DNA of 64,000 nucleotides from an uncultured Prevotella sp. (GCA_944320305.1 CALUGW010000014.1:1-64000), one strand, 5' to 3'; numbered from the stretch's first letter, positions 1-9,243 are shown. Notes: generated by a model from the sequence alone, not told the origin. Translations and numbers: made by a program.

Positions 1-53
1 GGTTATTCAAATATACAAATTGTTCAGCGGTTTTCTTCTTTATGACTATGAAA

Positions 54-275
54 TCACTCCAAATTTCGGATGAACCACTTTTTGTCCATGACTCCATGCA
101 GGTTGGCCCTGAAGAGTTTGATTTTGGCATTGAACGATTCTGCGGCGGCATTTGACGAACGGTTGTTGTAGAAGTTCAGGATTTCATCATAATGCTCATA
201 GAATGTCGCGGCAATGACATTGAACTGCTTCATCCTGGAGTCGTCCACCTTGTCGTACCATCTGGCCATGCTCAA
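54..275 (-). pseudogene. C-terminal remnant of an IS transposase
   Basis: The readable frame resembles the C-terminal part of Bacteroidales transposases of the ISL3/ISAon1 type, including the run NNRSSNAAAESFNAKIK, in which the Glu of AAAESF would be the last acidic residue of the DDE triad. Only about 85 residues survive: reading upstream in frame meets a stop at 306-308, and the usual larger N-terminal and DDE core are absent. The first in-frame start is a TTG at 275, so there is no convincing start codon. It is a decayed insertion sequence end. No terminal inverted repeats could be found. Family placement is by recognition of the motif only. Confidence 0.7.
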
Positions 276-356
276 TACGTGAGCTTGGCGGTCCGGCCGA
301 CAGGCTCAGGCTTCTGCCGCGGCTTTATTCCGGCTGCTGATGCTCAAACTGAGGTC

Positions 357-403
357 GAAAAAATAAAACTCCGCCCGCCGGCAGGTGTCTGCAGGGGCGG
401 AGT
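357..403 (-). terminator. Rho-independent terminator of the GH115-GH2 operon
   Basis: Read on the minus strand, ACTCCGCCC (395-403) pairs with GGGCGGAGT (368-376) across an 18-nt loop and is followed by a T-rich run (357-367). It lies 29 bp after the GH2 stop codon. Confidence 0.8.
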
Positions 404-431
404 GATTAGTCTTGTTTGGCTGTTCAGACCT

Positions 432-3272
432 TTATCTGAAGTCGAACCAGAGCTTTATGCGCAGTCCGTCGTCGCCCTTGTTGATGCGTATGCCGCTGGG
501 CTGAGCCTCGGGTCCGAGCTGCTCGATGGGCTTGTAGGAGCGCATCCCTGGTATTTCGAGCAGAAACGACAGGTCGCCTGCGGGGAACGGCTGCATGGTG
601 CGCTCCGTGCGGTGGCGCGGCTCTTCGGGTGTGAACACGCGGAAGTAAAGCCCGTCGGTCTCGCTGTAGACCGTCAGCGGGGCCGTGTCGGAGAGCAGCT
701 GCGCCCAGTAGACGTTGGCGTGGTAGCCCTTGAACTCCGGGTAGACGAGCCGCGAGTCGCCCTCGCCCGTAATGGTATTGTTGTATTCCTTCTCCCACAG
801 GCCGAACACAGGGCCGCGCAGGCGGTTGCGCCACACGCGGTAAGGCCCTTTGCCCACCCAGCGCATGGCCTTGGCCTCGCTCTCCGGGTAGGAGAAGCTG
901 AAGCCGAGGTTCTTCACTTTCTGGTCGAAGAACTCAGCGCCGAACTTGCCTCCATCGCGGCGGTTGAGTATGACGGCATCCATGCCGAGCACGCCGCCGG
1001 GCGTCATGCGCCACACTATGGAGTCGGCCGCGCCCGTGTAGTGCATCACCAGCAGCGCGTCGCCGCCGTCCTGCCGCGCCGTTATGCTTTTGAGCTTCAT
1101 CTTCATGCCCACCGGCAGCGGGCCGTCGGAAAGCGGGAAAGGCTTGCCGTCCACGGTCACATGCTTCAGCATACCGTCTTCCGTGCCGAACTCAGCCCTC
1201 ACCCCGGCGGCTTCGAGCACCGTGCCGCTCACCGTCGCGCCGTGGCTCGAAACCGACATGGGCTTGCGCATGGCGAAGTACTCGTCGGCGTAGCGCATGG
1301 GGAATGCCCACTCGTTGATGGTGTCGCCGCTGCTGGCAAGCGCGACGAGGCTGAGCACATCGCCTTCGGCGAAATTGTCGGGCAGGTTTATCGATGCCGT
1401 GCCGCTCTCGCCCGGCGCGATGTCGGGCAGGCTGACCACGCCCTCGGCCACGGTCTTTGGCTCGCCGGTCAGGGCTGGGGATGGCAGCTCAAGCACGCTG
1501 TAGCGCATCGTACACTTCGAAAGGCGGCTGAAGAGATAGCGGTTTGTTACGGTGAATCGCCCGTTCCACTGCGGACGCACGGCCATCGGGGCTATCTGGA
1601 TGGGCGACCAGACGTCGCGCACGGTGTACCAGCTGCCCTCCTTCTCGCGGTGCGGGCCGACGAGACCGTCGGGCGCGTTGGGGCCGTCGGTGTCTATGCT
1701 GTCGGCGCGGTCGGTGCGCACCACGCCCTCGTCGGCCCACGCCCAGATGAAGCCCCCTGCGAAGAGCGGGTTGCGCGACCACTGTGCCCAGTACTCGTCG
1801 AGCGACGCTCCGCCGCCCTTGTCGTACTGGCTGTGCAGGAACTCCGTGGGCATGAACACCTCGTAGCCGTTGTGCAGGCGGGCGGCGCCGGTCTGGTAGG
1901 CCGGGTAGTGGTGGCAGTCAACGCCGTTCCACACGGCCCAGGGGTGCACCACGTGCCTCCGCTGCGGGTCAAGCTCGGCAAAGAGCGGGTCGAGCCGCAG
2001 GTTGTTGCCGCCTTCGTTGCCGTTGCCCCAGCAGAACACGCAGGGGTGGTTGGCGTCGGTGGCCATCATCTCCTTGAGTATGCGCGTGCCGGTGGCGGTG
2101 TTGTAATGGTTCTGCCAGCCCGGCAGCTCGTCGAAATAGAGCACGCCGAGCGAGTCGCAGATGTCGAGGAAGGCGTCGCCCGGCGGGTAGTGCGAGCGTA
2201 TGGCGTTGGCGTTCATGCCCTTTATCAGGCGCACGTCCTCAATGTCGAGGCGGCGGTTGGGCGTCCGCCCCGTCTCGGGATAGAAGCAGTGGCGGTTCAC
2301 GCCGCGTATGTTGAGCTTCACTCCGTTGAGATAGAAGCCGTCGCGTGGGCGGAACTCAATGGTGCGGAAGCCCACGCGGTCGGTCACTTCGTGGGCCACG
2401 GTGCCGTCGGGAGCCACGAGGCGCAGCGTCAGTTCATAGAGGATGGGGTGCTCCGGGTCCCACGTTTCCACGCCGGGGAAGCTGAGGCTAAGCCGGTGGG
2501 AAGCCCCACTGCGGCTCTCCTCCGCGATGAGAGGGATGGGCGAAGCCTCTATTCCACTCCCGCCATTTTGGGAAGAGGGCTGCGAGCCGCCCACCGCTTG
2601 CAGCGACGCTTGCAGGCTGTAGCCCTCGGTCAGGCCCTCGGTGGCGAGCGCAATGTTGACAGTTCCGTCGGCGCGGGCGTCTATCCCGGCGTGGGCTATG
2701 TGCGCCTTTGGCAGTGCGCGGAGGTAGACGGGGCGGTAGATGCCGCCGAAGAGCCACCAGTCTGCCCTGCGCTCGGCGTTGTTCACGGAGCGGTCGTCAG
2801 ACTGTTTCTTGACGAAAACCTCCAGCCTGTTCTTCTTTCCATAGTCGAGCAGCTGCGTCACGTCGTAGCTGAACTGCGTAAAACCGCCCTGATGGGTCTT
2901 GCCCGCAGGCTTGCCGTTGACGCTCACCGAGGCGTCGGTCATCACGCCCTCGAACACTATTTCCACCTTCTTGCCCTGCCACTCGCGCGGCACCCGGAAG
3001 TCGTGGCGGTAGCGCCCGGTCTCGTCGCTGGGCTTCAGGCCCTTCTTCTTGTAGTAGCGGCCGTATGTGTACTCGCCGAAGCCCTGTTGCTCCCAGCACG
3101 ACGGCACGGCAATCTTGCGCCACTTGCCGCTGTTCTGACCGCCGGAGCAGTAGAAGTCCCACTCCACGGTGTGCTCGGCGTCGGTGCCGGATAGGTATCT
3201 TGTTTCAGTCTGTTGGGCCGCTGCGACAATGCAGCAGCCCAACACAGACATTGTTAATATTGCGTGCCTCAT
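432..3272 (-). CDS. Secreted glycoside hydrolase family 2 enzyme (beta-galactosidase-like)
   Basis: This 946-residue protein has an N-terminal signal peptide (about residues 1-19) and the full GH2 order: sugar-binding jelly roll, Ig-like domain, TIM barrel, and a C-terminal beta-sandwich tail. The acid/base glutamate is E420 in WGNGNEGG. The nucleophile is E477 in MPTEFLHSQYD, followed by the GGFIWAWAD segment that matches the LacZ GGFVWDWVD region. It would remove terminal beta-linked sugars (beta-galactose or a related residue) from an oligosaccharide in the periplasm. Its start overlaps the stop of the GH115 gene by ATGA, so the two are translationally coupled. The exact substrate cannot be read from the sequence. 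Confidence 0.9.
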   Translation of the reverse strand: MRHAILTMSVLGCCIVAAAQQTETRYLSGTDAEHTVEWDFYCSGGQNSGKWRKIAVPSCWEQQGFGEYTYGRYYKKKGLKPSDETGRYRHDFRVPREWQGKKVEIVFEGVMTDASVSVNGKPAGKTHQGGFTQFSYDVTQLLDYGKKNRLEVFVKKQSDDRSVNNAERRADWWLFGGIYRPVYLRALPKAHIAHAGIDARADGTVNIALATEGLTEGYSLQASLQAVGGSQPSSQNGGSGIEASPIPLIAEESRSGASHRLSLSFPGVETWDPEHPILYELTLRLVAPDGTVAHEVTDRVGFRTIEFRPRDGFYLNGVKLNIRGVNRHCFYPETGRTPNRRLDIEDVRLIKGMNANAIRSHYPPGDAFLDICDSLGVLYFDELPGWQNHYNTATGTRILKEMMATDANHPCVFCWGNGNEGGNNLRLDPLFAELDPQRRHVVHPWAVWNGVDCHHYPAYQTGAARLHNGYEVFMPTEFLHSQYDKGGGASLDEYWAQWSRNPLFAGGFIWAWADEGVVRTDRADSIDTDGPNAPDGLVGPHREKEGSWYTVRDVWSPIQIAPMAVRPQWNGRFTVTNRYLFSRLSKCTMRYSVLELPSPALTGEPKTVAEGVVSLPDIAPGESGTASINLPDNFAEGDVLSLVALASSGDTINEWAFPMRYADEYFAMRKPMSVSSHGATVSGTVLEAAGVRAEFGTEDGMLKHVTVDGKPFPLSDGPLPVGMKMKLKSITARQDGGDALLVMHYTGAADSIVWRMTPGGVLGMDAVILNRRDGGKFGAEFFDQKVKNLGFSFSYPESEAKAMRWVGKGPYRVWRNRLRGPVFGLWEKEYNNTITGEGDSRLVYPEFKGYHANVYWAQLLSDTAPLTVYSETDGLYFRVFTPEEPRHRTERTMQPFPAGDLSFLLEIPGMRSYKPIEQLGPEAQPSGIRINKGDDGLRIKLWFDFR

Positions 3273-5812
3273 TTCTTGTCAGCTACGGGGAATAGGTAGA
3301 ACTTGCGGTCGGCCTTGCTGTCGAGCATCCACTGGTCCACCACGATGTGGTTGTCCAGGGCCTTTATCTCCAGCTTGTGCGTGCCGGCCTTCAGCGCGGG
3401 CAGTTCCAGAGTGCGCACGGCCTGGCCACGCATCACGTTCTGCTTCCAGCCCTCCGAGCGGAACTTCTCTTTCAGTGTGTACACTTTCGGCTCGCCGCCG
3501 TCAACGCTCACGCTGAAGCGCAGGTCGCCGTCATCATTGGGCTGGGTGGGGATGAGGGCTGTGCGCAGCACGGCGTCGCCGTCCTTCGCGGTGGTGAAGG
3601 TGTATGTCAGCGTGCCGCCCTTGGGCAGGCTCACGGCGTTCATGCTGTGGCCGAGCATTGCCACGGGCTGCGCCCCGTCGGTGGCACTGTCATAGTCGCA
3701 GGCGTTGCGGGCCAGTGCGCCGTCGGCGTCGATGGGGTGCGCCTTGCCGGCTTTGTCCTTCTTAAGCCACTGGGCCACCTCGGCGTCGGTGAGCAGTGTG
3801 GGCAGCAGGGGCGCGCCGTGCACGGGCAGGTCTCTCGGGCGCATATTCATCGAGCGGTTCCACTTGCCCCCGGCCATCACCTCGTTGTAGTATTCGGTCA
3901 TGGCCCGTATCTCCTGGTATGCGCTTTGGCTCTTGGCCACGGCGGCGTAGATGTCGGGCTGCACGTCAAACATCCCCTTGGTGGTGCTGCCGTTGGCCAG
4001 CTGGCGTGCCACCTGGGCATGGAGCATCTTGCGGGCGTGGGCGTCGGCGGCCATCACGGGGTAGTATATGGCGGCAAAATAGGCATCCTTAAGCTCCGGG
4101 CGGACGGTCTGCTGCACCTCCTTCACCGTCCTGGCCACGGCGGCGTAACGCTCAAGGTAGCGGTAAAGCTCGCCGCCGAAGGCCGTCTGGCTGAACTCCG
4201 TGTTGCGCACGGGGCTCAGGCCGCGGTCGAACGTCTGCTTCGACAGCTCCGTCTGGCTCCAGCCCATGAATTCCGGCCTGCGCTCGCCGCACAGGCGGAA
4301 GAACTCGTGCATGGCGGGATAGAGCCTTTCTCCGGCCTCCGCGCCGAACTCGCGGCAGAGCCAGGCGCGGTAGTGGTCGCCCACGGTAGCCGCGCTCACG
4401 CAGTCGATGTTCCACGCCATGTCGAGGAACAGCTCCAAGTCGTAGCCCGCCACCTTCGGGTCGTGCACGTTGGCGATCCACACCTTGCGCACATTGTGGT
4501 CGTAGGCGGCGCGCATCTCGTTGTATATCAGGCCCGGCTGCGTGGTGCAGAGCCACAGGTAGTCGTGTGGGCGGCCCCAGTAGCTCAGGTGGTAGTACAC
4601 GCCCCCGCCGCCGCTGCGCCGCTGTTCCGCCTCGTTGGAGAGGCGCGTCATGTAGCCGTAGTTGTCGTCGCACCACATCAGCGTAACGTAGTCAGGCACC
4701 TTCAGGCCGCGCTCGTAAATCTGCAGCACCTCCTTGTAGGGTACGAACACCTGCGTCTGCTTCGAGGGGTCGCCTATGTACTTGCGCAGCAGCCCCTGCT
4801 GGTCGTCGATTACCTGCTGCAGGGCGTTGAACTTCTCGTCCATCGTCTTCACGCCCTCCATCGAGCCGTCGTGAATGCCACGCATGCCGATGGTGAACAT
4901 ATTGCCGCCGGCGGAGCCTTTCACCTCCTCCAGGCGCTCAATCCAGTACTTCTGCACGGCCTGCTTGTTGGTTATGTAGTTGAAGCGTCCGCGCTCCTTC
5001 ACGTCCCACTCGTCCACGTTGTTCCTGAGCAGCGGCTCGCAGTGGCTCGTGCCTATGGCTATGCCGCAGCTGTCGGCCATGGCCTTGTTGCCCGCAATCT
5101 TGAAGAAGGCCACGGTGCCGGTGTGCATCCCCGGCCAGATGGCGTTGGCCCTGAGGCGCATCAGCAGCTGGAAAATCTTCTTGTATGTCTTGGGGCCAAT
5201 CTCGCCGAAGGCGGCTTTCTCAAACGTGCCGTAGCTCCAGGGGCGCGTTGTCCAGTCCTCGTCGTTGAGGAAGATGCCGCGGTATTCTACCGACGCGCCC
5301 TGCAGCGTCTTGAAGCCGCTGTCGATGGTGAGCCGGCTCTTCTTCTCCGGCGCCACGTCGCCCCACCATATCCAGGGGCTTACGCCTGCCATGCGCGACA
5401 TTTCCAGCAGGCCGTAGGCCGTGCCGCGGCCGTTGGCGCCCACCACTGTCACCTGGCCGCCGGTCACGGAGATGTGGAATCCGTCAATCTTTTTCTCTAT
5501 CTCGTCCACCGGCACGCCGTCTTTGGCCAGCTGCCGGCGCACGGAGGCCGGCGCCTTGTCAAGCTCCACAAGCCTTATGGCGGCCTTGCCCTCGGGCGCG
5601 GCCACGGCCTTGCGGCCTGTCACGGCTTCCATGTCGGAGGCGAACATCTGCAGAGCCACCTCCACAACAGGCTCTGTGTTCTTCTGCATACTGTATGTCA
5701 CGGCGTTCGTGCCGTCAAACCATACCACTTCGGCGGCCGCAGCCTCTGCCGCTCCTGCCGTCAGCAGCAGCGCCACCGCTCCTGCTCTGATGATTCTTTT
5801 CGGGGTCATCAT
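3269..5812 (-). CDS. Glycoside hydrolase family 115 (alpha-glucuronidase-like)
   Basis: The 847-residue product starts with a signal peptide (about residues 1-27). It carries GH115 signature segments: an N-terminal alpha/beta domain with GRGTAYGLLEMSR, then YRGIFLNDEDW, RLRANAIWPGMH and DNYGYMTRLSNEAEQRR in the barrel, and a C-terminal beta-sandwich. GH115 enzymes remove (4-O-methyl-)glucuronic acid from internal or terminal xylose of glucuronoxylans and related glycans. It is the first gene of a two-gene operon with the GH2 enzyme, so one enzyme can expose sugars for the other. No SusC/SusD pair is nearby. Length and motifs are normal for the family; substrate is inferred from the family. 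Confidence 0.93.
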   Translation of the reverse strand: MMTPKRIIRAGAVALLLTAGAAEAAAAEVVWFDGTNAVTYSMQKNTEPVVEVALQMFASDMEAVTGRKAVAAPEGKAAIRLVELDKAPASVRRQLAKDGVPVDEIEKKIDGFHISVTGGQVTVVGANGRGTAYGLLEMSRMAGVSPWIWWGDVAPEKKSRLTIDSGFKTLQGASVEYRGIFLNDEDWTTRPWSYGTFEKAAFGEIGPKTYKKIFQLLMRLRANAIWPGMHTGTVAFFKIAGNKAMADSCGIAIGTSHCEPLLRNNVDEWDVKERGRFNYITNKQAVQKYWIERLEEVKGSAGGNMFTIGMRGIHDGSMEGVKTMDEKFNALQQVIDDQQGLLRKYIGDPSKQTQVFVPYKEVLQIYERGLKVPDYVTLMWCDDNYGYMTRLSNEAEQRRSGGGGVYYHLSYWGRPHDYLWLCTTQPGLIYNEMRAAYDHNVRKVWIANVHDPKVAGYDLELFLDMAWNIDCVSAATVGDHYRAWLCREFGAEAGERLYPAMHEFFRLCGERRPEFMGWSQTELSKQTFDRGLSPVRNTEFSQTAFGGELYRYLERYAAVARTVKEVQQTVRPELKDAYFAAIYYPVMAADAHARKMLHAQVARQLANGSTTKGMFDVQPDIYAAVAKSQSAYQEIRAMTEYYNEVMAGGKWNRSMNMRPRDLPVHGAPLLPTLLTDAEVAQWLKKDKAGKAHPIDADGALARNACDYDSATDGAQPVAMLGHSMNAVSLPKGGTLTYTFTTAKDGDAVLRTALIPTQPNDDGDLRFSVSVDGGEPKVYTLKEKFRSEGWKQNVMRGQAVRTLELPALKAGTHKLEIKALDNHIVVDQWMLDSKADRKFYLFPVADKK

Positions 5813-5905
5813 TTGTTTTGTAAATGGGTCTTTTGGTAGTAAGAAAATGTTGCAGGCCGTCCGTAGCGGAGCGTTGCCCGGCTTTCCGTCTCGGCCTTAT
5901 GCCTA

Positions 5906-5913
5906 CAAAGTTA
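5906..5913 (-). promoter_or_regulatory. -7 box for the GH115-GH2 operon
   Basis: Minus-strand TAACTTTG fits the Bacteroidales -7 consensus TAnnTTTG and lies about 93 bp upstream of the GH115 start. I see no good -33 TTTG at the expected spacing. Confidence 0.5.
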
Positions 5914-6009
5914 CGAAATAAAAAGCCGTTCGCGCCACTTGGCCGTATAAAAAGTTGCGCAAACGATTACAAAAAGGCGTGGCCGACAGTGGGCGCACGT
6001 GAGCAGTCC

Positions 6010-6693
6010 TTACTCTATGGCGGCCCTGAGCGTGTCTATGTTGTCGGCGTAGCCGCTGATGTCGCCGCGGAATATCGACGACGTGCCGGCCACGAAGATG
6101 CTCGCCCCGACGGCCCGCAGGCGTCGCGCGTTCTCGGGCGTTATGTTGCCGTCCACCTCCATTGTTATGTCCTGGCGGCCCTCGCGGCGCAGCAGGTCGG
6201 CCACTTTGGCCGCCTTTTTCATGGTGCTGGGCACAATCTTCTGGCCCGCGAAGCCGGGATTGACCATCAGCACGTTGATGCCGTCGATGTAGTCGAGCAC
6301 CTCCTCGAGGGCGTTGATGGGCGTGGCGGGGTTTATGGCCAGGAAGCGCTGGCAGCCGTATGGCGCGAGCCAGTCGAGCACGCGCTGCACCTGGAAGCTG
6401 CTCTCATAGTGTATCGACACGATGTCTGTCGGCTCGATGCCTATCCAGCGCAGCTTGTACTCAGGCTCCTTGATCATCAGGTGCAGGTCGAGCGGAATGC
6501 TTGTCAGGCTGCGCAGGCCGCGTATGTAGTCCACCCCGAGGCCGAAGTTGGGCACGAAGATGCCGTCCATCACGTCGATGTGCAGCCGCTCCACGCCCTT
6601 GTGCTCGAAGATGGTGATGGTCTCCTTGAGGTTCACCAGGTCGGAGCACATCATCGAGGCCGAGATTTGGCCCTTCTTGTCTGTCAGTTCCAT
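6010..6693 (-). CDS. Ribulose-phosphate 3-epimerase family protein
   Basis: The 227-residue TIM-barrel protein keeps the metal and catalytic residues of Rpe: S11 and the LHIDVMDG strand (H38, D40), DLHLMI (H71), the phosphate-loop segment MVNPGFAGQK and EVDGNI (D181). Rpe interconverts D-ribulose 5-phosphate and D-xylulose 5-phosphate. It is the last gene of the LicD operon, and its start overlaps the end of the dehydrogenase gene by 10 bp. That context suggests it supplies the pentulose phosphate that the dehydrogenase reduces, rather than serving the pentose phosphate pathway. An allulose-6-phosphate 3-epimerase role is an alternative. The enzyme family is certain; the pathway role is inference. 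Confidence 0.88.
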   Translation of the reverse strand: MELTDKKGQISASMMCSDLVNLKETITIFEHKGVERLHIDVMDGIFVPNFGLGVDYIRGLRSLTSIPLDLHLMIKEPEYKLRWIGIEPTDIVSIHYESSFQVQRVLDWLAPYGCQRFLAINPATPINALEEVLDYIDGINVLMVNPGFAGQKIVPSTMKKAAKVADLLRREGRQDITMEVDGNITPENARRLRAVGASIFVAGTSSIFRGDISGYADNIDTLRAAIE

Positions 6694-7694
6694 GTTGTCA
6701 TTATCTTGCAGTAGGGTTCTGTCTTGTCGCGCATCACGGCCAGTCCGCGCTCCAGTCCGTCCTGGGCGAAGGTGTGCGTCACCAGCCGTGCTATCGCCTC
6801 GCCGTTTGTGCGCAGTGCCTCCACGGCCTCTGTCCAGTCAGACGGCGCGGCGCCGTCGTAGGCCGAGTTCCATGTGCCGCGCAGCGTGAGCTGCTTGCGG
6901 AGCACGCGCCAGTAGACATCCTGCGGCAGGCTGATGTCGCCCGCCGGGTTGCCCATGAGCACAACGGTGCCCCCCGGCGCCGCGGCCTGTATGGCCTGAC
7001 TTATGGCACTGGGGCTGCCCACGGCCTCTATCACCGCGTCATACAGCCGGCCGGCGGCCTCGGCGGGGGTCACGGCTGTTGCCCCCACGCGGGCGGCCAG
7101 GGCGAGCTTGGCCTCGTTGCGGGCCACAACGTCAACCATCGCGGCGCCGAGCGACTTCGCCCACAGGGCCGCGGCCAGGCCGATCATGCCCGTGCCTATG
7201 ACGCAGACGCTCTGCCCCGGCTGCACTGCGGCTCTTCTGACGGAGTGCAGCGCCACCGACAGCGGCTCGAGCATTGCCGCCAGCGTGGGCGGCACGCCGT
7301 CGGGCAGGGGCACCAGATTCCACACCGGCACGGCCACCAGCTCGGCAAAGCCGCCGTCGCGGCGCGAGCCGAGGTAGTCGTAGTGGCCGCACATCTCGTA
7401 GTGGCCGGCCGCGCACTGGTCGCACCGGCGGCACGGTATGAGCGGAAACACGCCCACGGCGCGCCCCACGAGTGAGGCGTCGGCCGCCGAGGCCACGCTT
7501 TCCACCACTCCGGCAAACTCGTGGCCGGGAATGGTGGGGAAGTGGTATGTGCCCTTCAGGAATATGCGCGGAATGTCGCTGCTGCAGATTCCGGCAGCCT
7601 TGACCCTCACCGTGGCCCATCCCTCGGGGCATTCGGGCCTGCCGGTCTCCTCGTAGCGCAGGTCGCCCACGGCGTGCAGAACGTATGCTTTCAT
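6684..7694 (-). CDS. Zinc-dependent polyol-phosphate dehydrogenase (GatD/TarJ-like)
   Basis: This 336-residue medium-chain dehydrogenase has catalytic zinc ligands C37, H58 and E59 (PGHEFAG), four structural zinc cysteines C88, C91, C94 and C102, and a Rossmann segment GTGMIGLAAA. The stretch CSSDIPRIF and GSRRDGGFAE resemble galactitol-1-phosphate 5-dehydrogenase (GatD). The closest functional idea from context is TarJ, which reduces ribulose 5-phosphate to ribitol 5-phosphate with NADPH. It overlaps both neighbours (10 bp with the epimerase, 4 bp with the cytidylyltransferase). Which polyol phosphate is made (ribitol, arabinitol or xylitol) cannot be told from sequence. Confidence 0.8.
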   Translation of the reverse strand: MKAYVLHAVGDLRYEETGRPECPEGWATVRVKAAGICSSDIPRIFLKGTYHFPTIPGHEFAGVVESVASAADASLVGRAVGVFPLIPCRRCDQCAAGHYEMCGHYDYLGSRRDGGFAELVAVPVWNLVPLPDGVPPTLAAMLEPLSVALHSVRRAAVQPGQSVCVIGTGMIGLAAALWAKSLGAAMVDVVARNEAKLALAARVGATAVTPAEAAGRLYDAVIEAVGSPSAISQAIQAAAPGGTVVLMGNPAGDISLPQDVYWRVLRKQLTLRGTWNSAYDGAAPSDWTEAVEALRTNGEAIARLVTHTFAQDGLERGLAVMRDKTEPYCKIMTTWN

Positions 7695-8413
7695 CTTTGT
7701 TTGTTTTTGGTTGCGCCTTCCGGCTGTCCGGCTATGGCTCTGAAGCTGGCCAGGTCTTCTGGCGTTGTGATCTTGAAGTTCATCGGGTCGCCGTCGATGA
7801 TGGCGCAGCGCAGGCCCGCGCGGAACGCCAGCTCGGTGCTGCCGTTGACCCGCAGCAGCGCGTCGCGGCCAGCGTCGTCGTGTGCCTTGAGATATTTGTC
7901 CATGCGGAACGCCTCAGGCGCCTGGCCCGCGCGCAGCTTGCCGCGGTCGAGCAGGGCTGTTATGGTGTGGCCGTCGTCGCTCATGTAGGTGGTGTCTTTC
8001 ACCGCCAGGGCCGGCATCACGGCGTCGGCCGTGGCGCAGGCCTCCACGCAGCGGCTTATCAGTGCGGCGCTGACCAGCGGGCGCGCGCCGTCGTGCACCA
8101 CCACCACGTCGGCCCCGCCGCAGCCGTGGGCGGCTGCCGTCTTCAGGCCGTTGTATATCGACAGCTGGCGCGTCTCGCCCGCCGGGGCGAGCCACAGGGG
8201 CTTCTGTGCGCGGTAGCGGCCGGCCAGGCGGTCCACAAAGTCGCGCCACTCGTCGGCCACGGCTATTACTATTGAGCCTATGGCGGGGTGGGCGGCAAAG
8301 GTGGACAGGCAGTAGTCGAGCACGGGGCGGCCCTCCACCTCTACATACTGCTTTGGTATGGCCGTGCCCATGCGGCTGCCGGTGCCGCCCGAAAGTATTA
8401 TGGCTGTGTTCAT
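7691..8413 (-). CDS. IspD/TarI-family cytidylyltransferase
   Basis: The 240-residue protein shows the nucleotidyltransferase signature GGTGSRMG with K21 in IPKQY, the metal site in VHDGARPLVS (D108) and the C-terminal NFKITTPEDL (K214). Members join CTP to methylerythritol 4-phosphate (IspD) or to D-ribitol 5-phosphate (TarI), releasing pyrophosphate. It lies between a LicD gene and a polyol-phosphate dehydrogenase, with 4-bp ATGA overlaps on both sides, so the TarI-type reaction making a CDP-polyol is the better reading. If no other ispD exists in the genome it could serve isoprenoid synthesis instead. Cytoplasmic. Confidence 0.82.
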   Translation of the reverse strand: MNTAIILSGGTGSRMGTAIPKQYVEVEGRPVLDYCLSTFAAHPAIGSIVIAVADEWRDFVDRLAGRYRAQKPLWLAPAGETRQLSIYNGLKTAAAHGCGGADVVVVHDGARPLVSAALISRCVEACATADAVMPALAVKDTTYMSDDGHTITALLDRGKLRAGQAPEAFRMDKYLKAHDDAGRDALLRVNGSTELAFRAGLRCAIIDGDPMNFKITTPEDLASFRAIAGQPEGATKNKQR

Positions 8414-9243
8414 TTGCTGCTGTATTTGTCGGCTCCGCCGGTGAGGCGTGGCATGATGAATATGGAGTGGAATATGCGCTTCTCGGGCGGCGGCACCTGC
8501 ATATAGTCGCCGTAGAGGTCGCGCAGGTAGGCGTCGGGGTTGGCCGGTGCCATGAAGCGGCGCCCCTCAAACTCAATCTCGCCCAGGGGGAACACGCTGT
8601 CCTGGCGGTGCATCACGCCGTAGCCGTTGTTCTCCGGGATGTTTCCGATGAACGTGTCGCGGGGCCTGACGGCGCGCGCCGCCGCCCACAGAGCCCTGAA
8701 GAGGCCCAGCTTGCCGCCGAACCAGAACAGCTCGGCCGCCGCGCGCAGGCTGTAGTGGTGGGCCTTGTGCAGGATTGAGCCGCTTTTCGATATGCCTTTG
8801 GTGATGCGCCGGCCGAAGCCGCGGCTCACTGTCGGGTAGTTCTCAAAGGGGAAGATGTCCACGTAGAGACCCTTCTGGTAGCCGGCGGCGAAGTTGTCGC
8901 CCGCCTCCACGTAGAACGAGTTGAGGTCGCGCACCTTGGCTATGGGCAGCTCCACCTCAGGGTCGGTCTCCGGCGTCTGCAGGAAGAGACCCTCGGGCAG
9001 CTCCCGCCGCGCCGCGTCCTTAAAGCGCGCCATGTCTTCAGTGCGCATGGCAATGTCGATGTCGTCGTCCCAGGGAATGAATCCGCCGTGGCGCACGGCG
9101 CCGAGCAGCGTGCCGCCGTCGAGCCAGTAGCCGATGGAGTGGCGCCGGCACAGGCTGTCGATCACGCCGAGTATCTCAAGCTGCTTCAGCTGGCAGGCCC
9201 GCAGGTTCTGCCGGTTGTATTCTTCCAGATATTTGTTTGTCAT
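8410..9243 (-). CDS. LicD-family phosphotransferase
   Basis: The 277-residue protein has the LicD core in the first 70 residues, WLDGGTLLGAVRHGG followed by the acidic metal-binding run PWDDDIDI (D59-D63). LicD proteins move a phospho-alcohol from a CDP carrier to a glycan. LicD1/2 use phosphocholine, and the related animal proteins fukutin and FKRP use ribitol phosphate from CDP-ribitol. It is the first gene of a four-gene overlapping operon that also encodes a cytidylyltransferase and a polyol-phosphate dehydrogenase, so a CDP-pentitol donor is the natural guess. No choline kinase or choline transporter is adjacent. The acceptor glycan is unknown. Confidence 0.88.
   Translation of the reverse strand: MTNKYLEEYNRQNLRACQLKQLEILGVIDSLCRRHSIGYWLDGGTLLGAVRHGGFIPWDDDIDIAMRTEDMARFKDAARRELPEGLFLQTPETDPEVELPIAKVRDLNSFYVEAGDNFAAGYQKGLYVDIFPFENYPTVSRGFGRRITKGISKSGSILHKAHHYSLRAAAELFWFGGKLGLFRALWAAARAVRPRDTFIGNIPENNGYGVMHRQDSVFPLGEIEFEGRRFMAPANPDAYLRDLYGDYMQVPPPEKRIFHSIFIMPRLTGGADKYSSK

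Noticed and set aside
192-3194. A 1000-codon open frame on the plus strand opposite the GH2 gene
   Set aside because: High GC with strong third-position bias keeps the opposite frame open. The sequence is Ala/Val/His-rich with no family, and the GH2 frame has clear catalytic motifs.
432-5812. A complete polysaccharide utilisation locus
   Set aside because: No SusC/SusD-like genes or hybrid two-component regulator are next to the GH2/GH115 pair or to the GH97/GH43 pair.
3347-5839. An 830-codon open frame on the plus strand opposite GH115
   Set aside because: Mirror frame of a real gene, with the same compositional signature and no recognisable domain.
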